A program made the translations under genes and the position numbers. Below are positions 33,561 through 42,090 of a stretch of DNA of 64,000 nucleotides, piece by piece. The notes beneath the pieces are model-generated. The model saw only the letters and a program-made list of their open reading frames with translations. It ran no database searches and was not told where the DNA came from. The DNA is from Angustibacter sp049994355 (GTDB lineage: Bacteria; Actinomycetota; Actinomycetes; Actinomycetales; Angustibacteraceae), in assembly GCF_049994355.1 (NCBI RefSeq), contig NZ_CP188257.1:868001-932000 (forward strand), in the 5' to 3' direction. The stretch's first letter is position 1; every line of letters begins with the position of its first letter.

Positions 33561-34430
33561 ATGTCGGTGAACGTGGGTGTCGTCGTCCTGCCCCAGCAGC
33601 GTTGGCCGGAGGCGGCAGCGCGTTGGCGGGCGGTGGAGGAGATGGGCTTCTCGCATGCCTGGACGTACGACCACCTGGCCTGGCAGTCGCTGGCGGACGA
33701 GCCCTGGTTCGCCACCGTCCCGACGCTGACCGCGGCGGCCCTGGTGACCGAGCGGATCCGGCTGGGCACCTGGGTCGCCTCGCCGAACTACCGCCACCCG
33801 GTCCCCTTCGCGAAGGAGCTGATGAGCCTGGACGACGTCAGCGGCGGCCGTTTCGTGCTCGGCGTGGGCGCGGGTGGGTCCGGTTGGGACGCAAGGGTTC
33901 TGGGGGTAGAGGCGCCGACTCCGGCTCAGCGCGTGCAGCGGCTGGACGAGTTCGTCACCCTGCTCGACCTGCTGCTGCGCCAGCCAGTGACCAGCTGGCA
34001 GGGGGAGTGGTTCAGCGCCGTGGAGGCACGGATGCACCCGGGCAGCGTGCAGCGTCCGCGGATGCCCTTCGTGGTGGCGGCCAACGGCCCGAAAGGTATG
34101 CGGGTGGCGGCCGAGCGCGGGGACGGCTGGGCCACCACCGGGGCGACGTCCCCGGACGACGGCCAGGACGCCTGGTGGGACGGGGTCGCGGGGTTGGTCG
34201 GCCGGTTCGAGGATGCCCTGGTCGCGGCCGGCCGCGAGCCGTCGAGCGTGCCGCGGTACCTGAACCTGGACTCCGGCGCGGTGTTCTCGCTGGCCTCCCG
34301 CGAGGCGTTCGTGGATGCCGTCGGGCGCGCCGAGGGGCTGGGCTTCACGGACGTCGTCACCCACTGGCCGCGCGATTCCGGCGTCTACGCGGGCGACGTG
34401 GCTGTGCTGGAGCGGATCGCGCCTGGCTGA
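33561..34430 (+). CDS. LLM-class flavin (F420)-dependent oxidoreductase
   Basis: A 289-residue TIM-barrel protein of the bacterial luciferase family: the first strand NVGVVVLPQQRWPEA, AWTYDHLAW near residue 35, RIRLGTWVASPNYRHPVPFAKELMSLDDVSGGRFVLGVGAG near 75-110, and FVVAANGPKGMRVAAERGDGW. That last block is the glycine-rich phosphate-binding part of F420/FMN enzymes. In Actinobacteria most of these use F420. The substrate is unknown. Leaderless by its -10 box; divergent from the helicase-associated gene. Confidence 0.92.
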   Translation: MSVNVGVVVLPQQRWPEAAARWRAVEEMGFSHAWTYDHLAWQSLADEPWFATVPTLTAAALVTERIRLGTWVASPNYRHPVPFAKELMSLDDVSGGRFVLGVGAGGSGWDARVLGVEAPTPAQRVQRLDEFVTLLDLLLRQPVTSWQGEWFSAVEARMHPGSVQRPRMPFVVAANGPKGMRVAAERGDGWATTGATSPDDGQDAWWDGVAGLVGRFEDALVAAGREPSSVPRYLNLDSGAVFSLASREAFVDAVGRAEGLGFTDVVTHWPRDSGVYAGDVAVLERIAPG

Positions 34431-34471
34431 CCTCGCCGCGCGAACCTCGAAGAAACTGGCAAAAGGGTATT

Positions 34472-34500
34472 GAAAGCATGCTTTCGAAAGAGTACTTTCG
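34472..34500 (+). promoter_or_regulatory. Compound GAAAG/CTTTC palindrome operator of the ArsR-MFS operon
   Basis: Four half-sites alternate: GAAAG (34472), CTTTC (34481), GAAAG (34486), CTTTC (34495). They make the perfect palindromes GAAAGCATGCTTTC and CTTTCGAAAG and the 4-nt-spaced CGAAAG-AGTA-CTTTCG. A -10 box TACTTT (34493-34498) sits inside, 7 nt before ATG 34506, so repressor binding would block this leaderless promoter. Confidence 0.7.
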
Positions 34501-34505
34501 ATGAC

Positions 34506-35138
34506 ATGCCCAACGAGCTGCGAGCACTGACCGGGGCCCGGACCATGCGGGCCCTGGCTCACCCGCTGCGGATCAAGCTGCTCGAGCTGGTCACCCTGCG
34601 CGGCCCGCTCACCGCGAGCCAGTGCGCGCCACTGGTCGGTGAGTCCCCGTCGTCCTGCTCGTTCCACCTGCGCCAGCTGGCCAAGTACGGCTACCTGGAG
34701 GAGGCGCCCACCGGCGTGGGGCGTAACCGCCCATGGCAGGCGACCGCGGTCGGCCACCACTGGGAGCCGGACGAGAACTCGACCGTGGCTGCGCGTGCGG
34801 CCAGCGAAGCGCTGGCCGAGCAGTTCCGCGAGCGCAGCGAGGAGCTCTACCGCGAGTACCTAGCGGCCGCGGACCGTTTCGAGCCGGCATGGTCGACGAG
34901 CGCGATGGACGCCAGCGCGAACCTCTACCTCACGCCTGCGGAGCTGGCGCAGATGTCCGACGACCTGATGACGCTGTGGCAGAAGTACCTGGACCGGGTG
35001 GCCGCCCCCTCTCGTCGACCGGACGGCGCCAGGTTGGTACACCTTCGCGCGCAGGGCTTCCCGCGCGCTGACGACCTCGAGGCCGAGGCCCCTACCTCAC
35101 CGGAAACCACTCCGAACAAGGAGAACGACGATGCGTGA
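34506..35138 (+). CDS. ArsR-type winged-helix repressor
   Basis: A 210-residue regulator: a winged-helix domain (about 10-90) beginning ALTGARTMRALAHPLRIKLLELV, with recognition helix SSCSFHLRQLAKYG and wing ...TGVGRNRPWQ, then a helical C-terminal part (about 100-210) that may bind an effector. The ArsR metal-binding motif ELCVCD is absent, so it probably senses an organic ligand. ATG 34506 follows the TACTTT -10 by 7 nt, inside its own operator. The gene overlaps the MFS gene by 8 bp. It has the same length and layout as the ArsR gene at 61879-62511. Confidence 0.9.
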   Translation: MPNELRALTGARTMRALAHPLRIKLLELVTLRGPLTASQCAPLVGESPSSCSFHLRQLAKYGYLEEAPTGVGRNRPWQATAVGHHWEPDENSTVAARAASEALAEQFRERSEELYREYLAAADRFEPAWSTSAMDASANLYLTPAELAQMSDDLMTLWQKYLDRVAAPSRRPDGARLVHLRAQGFPRADDLEAEAPTSPETTPNKENDDA

Positions 35139-36399
35139 GCTCATGCGCCTGCGTAACCTGCGGTTGCTGCTGGTCGGTCAGACCCTGTCGATGTTCGGCG
35201 ACACCGCGATGCTGCTGGTGCTCGCGATGTGGGCCAAACAGCTCACCGGATCGAACTCCGCCGCCGGCACGGTGCTGGCTGCGGTCATCGTTCCCACGCT
35301 GCTCGCCCCGCTCGGCGGCATCGTCATCGACCGGCTGCCGCGTCGTCCGCTGATGATCGGGGTCGACGTCGTCACTGCGGCGGTCGTCCTGATGCTGCTG
35401 TTCGTGCACGACGAGGGCGACCTGTGGCTGCTGTACGCGGTGGGCCTGGTCTACGGCGCCTCGCTGGTGCTCTTCCAGTCCGCGCGCTCGGCGCTGCTCA
35501 GCACGATGCTGCCGGACCAGCTGCTCGGCCAGGCGAACGGGACCTTGAGCACGGTGCGCGAGGCGCTGCGACTGGTGGGCCCGCTGAGCGGGGCGGCACT
35601 GTTCGCCGGCTTCGGCGGGCACGCGGTTGCCGTGCTGGACGCCGCGACGTTCCTGGTCTCGGCGCTGGCGCTCGCGCTGATGCGGGTCGAGGAGCCCAAG
35701 CCCGAGACGCACGAGCACCACGTGATCCGCGAGGCCAGCGCTGGCGCCCGGCACCTGTTCACCCACCCGGCGCTGCGCGCGCTCGTCATCGCCACGGTGA
35801 TCTGCCTGCTGGCCATCGGCCTGGGCGAGAGCGTGTTCTTCGCGGTGGTCGACCAGGGGCTCGGCCGACCGGTGTCGTTCATCGGCGTGCTCGCGGCCGT
35901 GCAGGGTGCGGGGGCGGTCCTCGGCGGGGTGTCGGTCACCCTGCTGATCGGAAAGATCGGTGAGCTCCGGCTCGTCGCGCCCGGTCTGGCCCTGATCGCA
36001 GTGGGCTGCGCACTGGCCACCAGCCATCTCGTGCTCGTGGTCGCGTCCGGGTCGTTCGTGCTCGGGGCCGGGCTGCCGGTGGTGGTGGTGGCGATCGTCA
36101 CCGCGCTGCAGCGTCGTACGCCCGGACCGTTGCAGGGCAGGGTGTTCACAGCGTTCGAGTTCCTCACCGGCGGGCCGCAGCTGCTGTCCGTCCTGGCCGG
36201 CGCAGCACTGGTGGCAGTGGTGGACTACCGGGTGCTGCTCGTGGTGATGGCGGCCGGGAACCTGGTCGGAGCCGGCTATGCCATGCTGCGGCTGCGCGAG
36301 GACCCGTCCGCCCCGGCCGAAGGCGACGCGCAAACCGTTGCGGCGCTGGAGCTCGAGATGACCGATCCGCACCTGCCGCTGAACGTCGAGCCGGGCTGA
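35131..36399 (+). CDS. MFS exporter, paired with ArsR repressor
   Basis: A 422-residue major facilitator of the MFS_3/EntS-like efflux group with 12 predicted TM segments: LRNLRLLLVGQTLSMFGDTAMLLVLA for TM1, IDRLPRRPLMIG as motif A, and SARSALLSTMLPDQLLGQANG after TM4, a signature of this group. The start lies within the end of arsR, so the repressor and pump are translationally coupled. It probably exports the compound that releases the repressor. The tail of about 30 residues is cytoplasmic and acidic. Confidence 0.92.
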   Translation: MRELMRLRNLRLLLVGQTLSMFGDTAMLLVLAMWAKQLTGSNSAAGTVLAAVIVPTLLAPLGGIVIDRLPRRPLMIGVDVVTAAVVLMLLFVHDEGDLWLLYAVGLVYGASLVLFQSARSALLSTMLPDQLLGQANGTLSTVREALRLVGPLSGAALFAGFGGHAVAVLDAATFLVSALALALMRVEEPKPETHEHHVIREASAGARHLFTHPALRALVIATVICLLAIGLGESVFFAVVDQGLGRPVSFIGVLAAVQGAGAVLGGVSVTLLIGKIGELRLVAPGLALIAVGCALATSHLVLVVASGSFVLGAGLPVVVVAIVTALQRRTPGPLQGRVFTAFEFLTGGPQLLSVLAGAALVAVVDYRVLLVVMAAGNLVGAGYAMLRLREDPSAPAEGDAQTVAALELEMTDPHLPLNVEPG

Positions 36400-36402
36400 C
36401 CG

Positions 36403-37914
36403 GTGCAGCGTCCTCGCACAGCAGCCGCCCTGGCCGCCTTCCTGGTGGCGGCCACGGCACTGGCTGCGGGCTGCTCATCTGCTGGTCAGGACGCGGGGAC
36501 ACGTTCGACCGGTCCGCGGGCCGCCGGCACCGGCACCGGCTCTGTCACCGGCACCGGCTCTGTCATCGGCACCGGCACGAGCGGCGGGGTTGCACCGCTG
36601 GCGCAGTCGTGGAGCGGCTGGAAGCGCTGTGCGGCAAAGGAGCTGGCGGCTCTGACCTGCGGAACACTGAGCGTGCCGCTGGACCGCAGCGCCCCGGCGG
36701 CAGACACGGCGGGAGATCAGGCGGGAACTAACGGAGCAACCGCGGGACGCCGCCTCGATCTTGCAGTGGCGGCTGGCGGCAACCTCGACGCGGACCGGAC
36801 GGTGCTGTTCCTTACCGGTGGCCCCGGCCAGCCGGGCGTGCAGTTCGCGCCGCGGATCCTGGACGAGTTCGCGGCCGTGCGTGACCAGTACCGGATCGTG
36901 CTCGTCGACCAGCGTGGCACCGGCGCGAACGCCTTGGTCTGCCCCCTGCTGCAGCGGCAGATCGGCTACGCCGACCTCGAGGTGCCCAGCGACCAGGCCG
37001 TCACCGAGTGCGGGGCAGCGATCGGCGCTGACGCCGCGCACTACGGCACCACGGACACCGTGGCCGACCTGGACGACCTGCGGCGTGCACTCGGGTTGAA
37101 GCAGTGGTCCATCGACGGCGTGTCCTACGGCACGTACGTCGCGCAGCGTTACGCCGCCGCACACCCGGCCGCGGTGGATCGGCTGGTGCTGGACTCGGTC
37201 GTCCCAGTCGACGCGTTCTCCGCGACCAACGCGGAATCCTTCCCGGACGTCGCGGCCGTGCTGCGTGAGGTGTGCTCCGCCGAGCAGTGCGTCGGCGATC
37301 CCGCAGCGGACCTGTCGGCAGCCGTCGCGCGGTATCACCTGGGACCGGCTCTGCTCGACGTCATTTCGCTGATGTCGGTCGTCCAGCCGACCTACCCGGG
37401 GCTGTTCGCGGCGCTGGCCTCGGCGGCTGCGGGCCAACCGGCCGGGCTGCGCTCGCTGGTGGCGCAGTGGCAGCGGAACAGTGCCGGGCCGGCGGACCAG
37501 CTCAGCCAGGGGCTGCATGCGAGCACGCTCTGCCTGGATCTGACCTTCCCGTGGGGCGGCGCCGACTCCGCCCCAGCCACGCGGGCCCGGGCCGCCGACC
37601 GCGCGGTCGCCCGGCTGTCGGCGTCCGCGCTGTTCCCGTTCGACGAGCAGACCGCGCGCGGCAACGGCGAGATGCGGACTTGCGAGCTGTGGCCGAGGGT
37701 CGCTGACCCGGCGCTGGGGTCGCTGTCGCTGCGCGGCGTCCGGGCTCTGTTGCTGCACGGATCGCGCGACCTGAGCACGCCGCTGGCCTGGGCCGAGCGG
37801 GCGCACCTGGACCTACCGGGGTCCCGGCTGGTGATCGTGCCCGGAGCTGGGCACTCGGTGCAGTCGCGCGGGCCGGCGTCGGTGCGGGCAATGGTGGCCG
37901 ACTTCCTGGGTTGA
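36403..37914 (+). CDS. Secreted alpha/beta-hydrolase lipoprotein (tripeptidyl aminopeptidase-like)
   Basis: A 503-residue protein starting 3 bp after the MFS stop. Lipoprotein signal ending LAAGC (Cys24). After a Gly/Thr/Ser linker with a duplicated TGTGSV unit comes an alpha/beta-hydrolase core with GGPGQPG oxyanion loop, nucleophile Ser241 (DGVSYGTY), Asp456 (GSRDLSTP) and His484 (GAGHS), and the TAP-like C-terminal domain. Family members release tripeptides from protein N-termini or act as other esterases outside the cell. Co-transcription with an ArsR-controlled exporter suggests the three genes handle one external compound, perhaps a peptide-type antibiotic; this is inference. Confidence 0.9.
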   Translation: MQRPRTAAALAAFLVAATALAAGCSSAGQDAGTRSTGPRAAGTGTGSVTGTGSVIGTGTSGGVAPLAQSWSGWKRCAAKELAALTCGTLSVPLDRSAPAADTAGDQAGTNGATAGRRLDLAVAAGGNLDADRTVLFLTGGPGQPGVQFAPRILDEFAAVRDQYRIVLVDQRGTGANALVCPLLQRQIGYADLEVPSDQAVTECGAAIGADAAHYGTTDTVADLDDLRRALGLKQWSIDGVSYGTYVAQRYAAAHPAAVDRLVLDSVVPVDAFSATNAESFPDVAAVLREVCSAEQCVGDPAADLSAAVARYHLGPALLDVISLMSVVQPTYPGLFAALASAAAGQPAGLRSLVAQWQRNSAGPADQLSQGLHASTLCLDLTFPWGGADSAPATRARAADRAVARLSASALFPFDEQTARGNGEMRTCELWPRVADPALGSLSLRGVRALLLHGSRDLSTPLAWAERAHLDLPGSRLVIVPGAGHSVQSRGPASVRAMVADFLG

Positions 37915-37930
37915 GGGCCAGGATGGGCGC

Positions 37931-39598
37931 ATGAGCGCGAGCGCCGCAGAGCCCGTCATGCCGTCGTACACCTCCGCCACCTCGGACACGCCGCTGCTCG
38001 GCGAGACGATCGGGGCGAACTTGGAGCGCACGGTCGCACGCTGGGGTGATCGCGAGGCGCTGGTGGACGTGCCGACGCACCGACGCTGGACGTACAGCGA
38101 GCTGGACGTCGAGGTGGACGAGCTCGCGCTCGGCCTGCTCGAGCTGGGTGTGCGCAAGGGTGAGCGCGTCGGCATCTGGAGCCCGAACTGCGCCGAGTGG
38201 GTCCTGCTGCAGTACGCGACGGCGAAGGTCGGCGCGATCCTGGTCAACGTCAACCCGGCCTATCGCAGCCACGAGCTGGCGTACGTGGTCAACCAGTCCG
38301 GGCTGCGGCTGCTGGTCAGCGCGGTGCAGCACAAGACCTCGGACTACCGCTCGATGGTCGAGCAGGTGCGCGCAGACTGCCCCGGCCTGACGGACGTGGT
38401 CTACATCGGCGAGCAGTCCTGGACCGAGCTCGTCGCCAACGGCAGCCGGGTGGACCACCACCGGCTGCACGAGCGCGAGGCGCAGCTGGGGCCGGACGAC
38501 CCGATCAACCTCCAGTACACCTCCGGCACGACCGGCTTTCCCAAGGGCGCGACGCTCAGCCACCACAACATCCTGAACAACGGCTACTTCGTCGGCGAGC
38601 TCGTGCACTACAGCGAGCTGGACCGGATCGCCATCCCGGTGCCCTTCTACCACTGCTTCGGCATGGTGATGGGCAACCTGGCGGCCACTTCGCACGGGGC
38701 CTGCATGGTGATTCCGGCGCCGTCCTTCGATGCCGCCGCGACCCTGCAGGCCGTGCAGGAGGAGAAGTGCACGTCCCTGTACGGCGTGCCGACCATGTTC
38801 ATCGCCGAGCTCGGCCTGGCGGGCTTCGCCGACTATGACCTCAGCAGCCTGCGCACCGGGATCATGGCCGGCTCGCCCTGCCCGGTCGAGGTGATGAAGC
38901 GAGTGGTCGTCGAGATGCACATGGCGGAAGTGGCCATCTGCTACGGGATGACCGAGACTTCACCCGTCTCGACCATGACGCGCTCGGACGACGACCTGGC
39001 CCGCCGTACCGAGACCGTGGGGCGGACCATGCCGCACCTGGAGTCCAAGGTGGTCGACCCGGCCACCGGGCTGACCCTGCCGCGCGGGCGGGCCGGCGAG
39101 CTGTGCACCCGCGGGCACACCGTGATGCTCGGGTACTGGGACGAGCCGGCCAAGACCGCCGAGGCGATCGACGCGGCCCGCTGGATGCACAGCGGAGACC
39201 TGGCCACCATGGACGCCGACGGGTACCTGAACATCGTCGGCCGGATCAAGGACCTGGTGATTCGCGGCGGCGAGAACGTCTACCCGCGCGAGATCGAGGA
39301 GTTCCTCTACGGCCACCCGGACATCGCTGACGTGTCGGTGGTGGGGGTGCCCGACGAGAAGTACGGCGAGGAGCTGATGGCGTGGATCGTGATGAAACCG
39401 GAGTCGACGGCCCTGGACGCCGACGCCGTCCGTGAGTTCTGCGCCGGCAAGATCGCGCACTACAAGGTGCCGCGGTACGTGCACCTGGTGGACGGTTTCC
39501 CGATGACCGTGACCGGCAAGGTGCGCAAGGTCGAGATGCGCGAGGCGGCTGTCGAGATCCTCGGGCTGCAGGCCGCGGCGGCGACCCGCAACGCCTGA
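37931..39598 (+). CDS. AMP-binding acyl-CoA ligase
   Basis: A 555-residue adenylate-forming enzyme: P-loop YTSGTTGFPKGATLS, YGMTETSPVS (A5), SGDLATMDADGYL (A7), GRIKDLVIRGGENVYPREIEEFL (A8 hinge), and the catalytic Lys in TGKVRKVEMRE (A10). It activates a carboxylic acid as acyl-AMP and transfers it to CoA; the overall pattern (FHCFGMV, VNPAYR) fits the medium/long-chain fatty acid or ACSF2-like group, but the chain length cannot be read. ATG 37931 is used; ATG 37961 is an alternative. It starts 16 bp after the peptidase gene. Confidence 0.93.
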   Translation: MSASAAEPVMPSYTSATSDTPLLGETIGANLERTVARWGDREALVDVPTHRRWTYSELDVEVDELALGLLELGVRKGERVGIWSPNCAEWVLLQYATAKVGAILVNVNPAYRSHELAYVVNQSGLRLLVSAVQHKTSDYRSMVEQVRADCPGLTDVVYIGEQSWTELVANGSRVDHHRLHEREAQLGPDDPINLQYTSGTTGFPKGATLSHHNILNNGYFVGELVHYSELDRIAIPVPFYHCFGMVMGNLAATSHGACMVIPAPSFDAAATLQAVQEEKCTSLYGVPTMFIAELGLAGFADYDLSSLRTGIMAGSPCPVEVMKRVVVEMHMAEVAICYGMTETSPVSTMTRSDDDLARRTETVGRTMPHLESKVVDPATGLTLPRGRAGELCTRGHTVMLGYWDEPAKTAEAIDAARWMHSGDLATMDADGYLNIVGRIKDLVIRGGENVYPREIEEFLYGHPDIADVSVVGVPDEKYGEELMAWIVMKPESTALDADAVREFCAGKIAHYKVPRYVHLVDGFPMTVTGKVRKVEMREAAVEILGLQAAAATRNA

Positions 39599-39609
39599 AC
39601 CCCGCACCC

Positions 39610-40611
39610 ATGCGCCAGAATGCGCTCGTGAGCTCAGGTACCCAGGACGGCAACGCATCCCCGACCTCGAACCCGACCGCCGACGCGCCGCTGCCACCCA
39701 CGGGCGAGCAGGTGCGCATCAGCCACGCTGGCCACGAGGCGTGGACGGTTGCGGTGGCGGCCGGGCTGCGCTCGCTGAGCCTGGACGGTCGGCCGGTGGT
39801 CAACGGCTTCGCCGAGTCCGAGCGCCCGTCCGGCGGCCGCGGCCAGACGCTGGTGCCGTGGCCCAACCGGATCGCCGGCGCCCGCTACGCCCTGGACGGC
39901 GCGGAGCAGCAGCTCGCGGTCAGCGAGCCGAGCACCGGCAACGCGATCCACGGCCTGCTGCGCTGGGTCGCCTGGCACGTGGTCGCAGCGGACACCGAGC
40001 AGGTGACCTGGGAGTGCACGCTGCCACCGCAGCCGGGCTGGCCGACGTCCCTGCGGGCCCGGGTCTCGTACGCGCTGGACGACGGTGGCCTGACCGTCAC
40101 CGTCCGCGTCCGCAACGTCGGGGACGCCGACTGCCTGTACGGCACGGGCTCGCACCCGTACCTGACCGCCGGGACCGAACTGGTGGACGACATCTTGCTC
40201 ACCGTGCCGGCTGGCACCTGGTACGACACGGACGCGCTGGGGATCCCGACCGGGGCGCACTCCGTCGACGGCACGCCGTACGACCTGCGCGAGCCGACGC
40301 GGATCGGCGAGCGGGTGCTCGACACGGCGTACGGCGACCTGGACCGCGACGCGGACGGACGTTGGCGGATTCGTCTGACCGACCCGGGCACCGATCGGGA
40401 TGTGGTGCTCTGGGCAGACGGTGCCTACAACTGGGCGCAGGTCTTCTCCGGCGACACGCTCGGGCCGCTGCAGCGCCGTCGCGGCCTCGCCGTCGAGCCG
40501 ATGACGTGCCCGCCGGACGCCTTCAACGCCCCCGACCCGGCGGCGGCGGGGGTCGTGCGGCTGGCCCCAGGCGACGAGCACGTCGCCACCTGGGGCCTGT
40601 CGCTCAACTGA
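39610..40611 (+). CDS. Aldose 1-epimerase family protein
   Basis: A 333-residue protein of the galactose mutarotase-like beta-sandwich fold. Visible: GQTLVPWPNRIAGARYALDG, IHGLLRWVAW (His of the substrate site), GTGSHPYLT (His for ring opening), and GLAVEPMTCPPDAFN with the conserved Glu. It belongs to the aldose epimerase-related branch common in Actinobacteria, and the sugar is unknown. The first 40 residues are low in complexity; GTG 39628 is an alternative start. The 3' end overlaps the convergent MFS gene by 8 bp at a 15-bp tandem repeat. Confidence 0.9.
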   Translation: MRQNALVSSGTQDGNASPTSNPTADAPLPPTGEQVRISHAGHEAWTVAVAAGLRSLSLDGRPVVNGFAESERPSGGRGQTLVPWPNRIAGARYALDGAEQQLAVSEPSTGNAIHGLLRWVAWHVVAADTEQVTWECTLPPQPGWPTSLRARVSYALDDGGLTVTVRVRNVGDADCLYGTGSHPYLTAGTELVDDILLTVPAGTWYDTDALGIPTGAHSVDGTPYDLREPTRIGERVLDTAYGDLDRDADGRWRIRLTDPGTDRDVVLWADGAYNWAQVFSGDTLGPLQRRRGLAVEPMTCPPDAFNAPDPAAAGVVRLAPGDEHVATWGLSLN

Positions 40612-42013
40612 CTGACGCCGAGCCCACCGACGCCGAGCCCACCGACGCCGAGCCCACCGACGCCGACTGGCGCTCAGGAGTGTGCTGCGCTGGCACTGCT
40701 GCACCGTTGTCGCCGTCGTCGCCCCCAGCAGACGGCCGCAGCCCGATGCCGTTCGCCTCGGGCGAGATGACCCGCTCGAGCCGGCCCAACATGGCGACCA
40801 TCACGGCGCAGCCCACCAGCAGCAGAACAACGAACGGCGCGGCCAGGTGGTGGCCCAGCAGGAACCCGGCGGTCACCGGGCCGACGACGGCCGCGACCTG
40901 GAAGACCCCGGAGCCGACGGCGTTGTAGCGACCGCGCAGGTGCTCCGGCGCCAGGTCGTTGGTGATGGCTGGCACCACCGGCGACTGGAAGGTCTCGCCG
41001 AGCGCGAAGACGCCCATGCTCGCGCTGAGCAGGACGGCGGCCACCACGGACCCCGGCAGCAGCCCGGCGATCCCCATCAGCGACCAGGACAGCGCCCACA
41101 CCACGCTCATCAACATGAGCACGCGGGTGCGGCGGTGCCCCTCGATGCGCTGAATGACGACGAGCTGCAACAGCACGATCGTGGCGGTGTTGACCGCGAA
41201 GGCGATGCCGATCAGCTTCGTCGACGCTTCCGCCACCGTTCGGGAGTACGCCGTCCACCCCGCCTCGAACTGGGCGTAGCCCACGAACGCGGAGAAGAAC
41301 ACCACGATCAGGAAGCGCCGGAACACCCCGTGCCCGAGCACCACCCGGTAGCTGCCGGACGGGGCCGCGTCGTCCTCGTGCGGGACGACGGTGTTGCCGA
41401 CGTGCCGCAGCGGGATCGCGAGCACCGACAGCGGGGCCAGGAACGACAGGGCGTTCGCGACGTAGATCGCCTGGAACGTCCACGGATGCGCCTCGGAGAC
41501 GAACATGCCCGAGGCGAGGCCCCCGATGCCGATCCCCAGGTTGAGCACGGTGAAGCTCAGCCCGTAGTACCGCTGGCGGATCTCGGCGGGGACGATGGTG
41601 GCGACCAGCGACTGCGAGGCAGGCCAGAACACCGCCTGCCCCGCGCCGAACAACCCGAAGGCCACGGCCGCGGCTGCCGGCGTCGTCGCGAACGCCAACA
41701 CCAGGCTGCCCAGCACGTTCATCGTCAGCGCGAGCATCTGCAGCCGGCGCGGACCGTACCGGTCGATCACCGTGCCGATGGGCCCCAGCAGCGCCAGCGC
41801 GATGGCCGATGGAAGGGCCAGCAGCACGCCCACCGTGGGCAGCGCGATGTCGCGCACCTCGTGCAGGTAGACGACCCCGAAGGGCAGCACGAAGCCGATA
41901 CCGAGGGCGTCGACGATGACGGTGGACAGCAGCAGGCGGCCCTCGCGCGGCAGGTCGTGCCAGAACGAGGACAGCGTGGGACGGCTCGGAACAGCGGTGG
42001 GCATGTCGTCCAT
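40604..42013 (-). CDS. MFS transporter with GSASV-repeat tail
   Basis: A 469-residue major facilitator with 12 predicted TM segments; motif A reads IDRYGPRRLQ. ATG 42013 was chosen because conserved sequence (TLSSFWHDLPREGRLLLSTVIVDALGIGF) begins soon after; ATG 42004 is an alternative. It resembles multidrug-type exporters (MdtH/YfkF-like). The cytoplasmic C-terminal tail ends in GSASV repeats encoded by a 15-bp tandem repeat, probably recent and without structure. No regulator is adjacent. Confidence 0.9.
   Translation of the reverse strand: MDDMPTAVPSRPTLSSFWHDLPREGRLLLSTVIVDALGIGFVLPFGVVYLHEVRDIALPTVGVLLALPSAIALALLGPIGTVIDRYGPRRLQMLALTMNVLGSLVLAFATTPAAAAVAFGLFGAGQAVFWPASQSLVATIVPAEIRQRYYGLSFTVLNLGIGIGGLASGMFVSEAHPWTFQAIYVANALSFLAPLSVLAIPLRHVGNTVVPHEDDAAPSGSYRVVLGHGVFRRFLIVVFFSAFVGYAQFEAGWTAYSRTVAEASTKLIGIAFAVNTATIVLLQLVVIQRIEGHRRTRVLMLMSVVWALSWSLMGIAGLLPGSVVAAVLLSASMGVFALGETFQSPVVPAITNDLAPEHLRGRYNAVGSGVFQVAAVVGPVTAGFLLGHHLAAPFVVLLLVGCAVMVAMLGRLERVISPEANGIGLRPSAGGDDGDNGAAVPAQHTPERQSASVGSASVGSASVGSASVS
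40614..40666 (+). repeat. 15-bp tandem repeat encoding GSASV
   Basis: GACGCCGAGCCCACC occurs three times exactly (40614-40628, 40629-40643, 40644-40658) plus a partial copy to 40666. It lies at the 3' end of the minus-strand MFS gene and starts 3 bp past the convergent epimerase stop. Confidence 0.9.
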
Positions 42014-42078
42014 GGTCGCAAGGACCACCGACAGTCCCCAAACCGTTATCCGCGGGCACTGGGCCGGTTGGGCGCGCA

Positions 42079-42084
42079 TAGGCT
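42079..42084 (+). promoter_or_regulatory. -10 box of leaderless HAD-LarE gene
   Basis: TAGGCT ends 6 nt before GTG 42091. There is no Shine-Dalgarno sequence. Confidence 0.5.
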
Positions 42085-42090
42085 GGCTGC

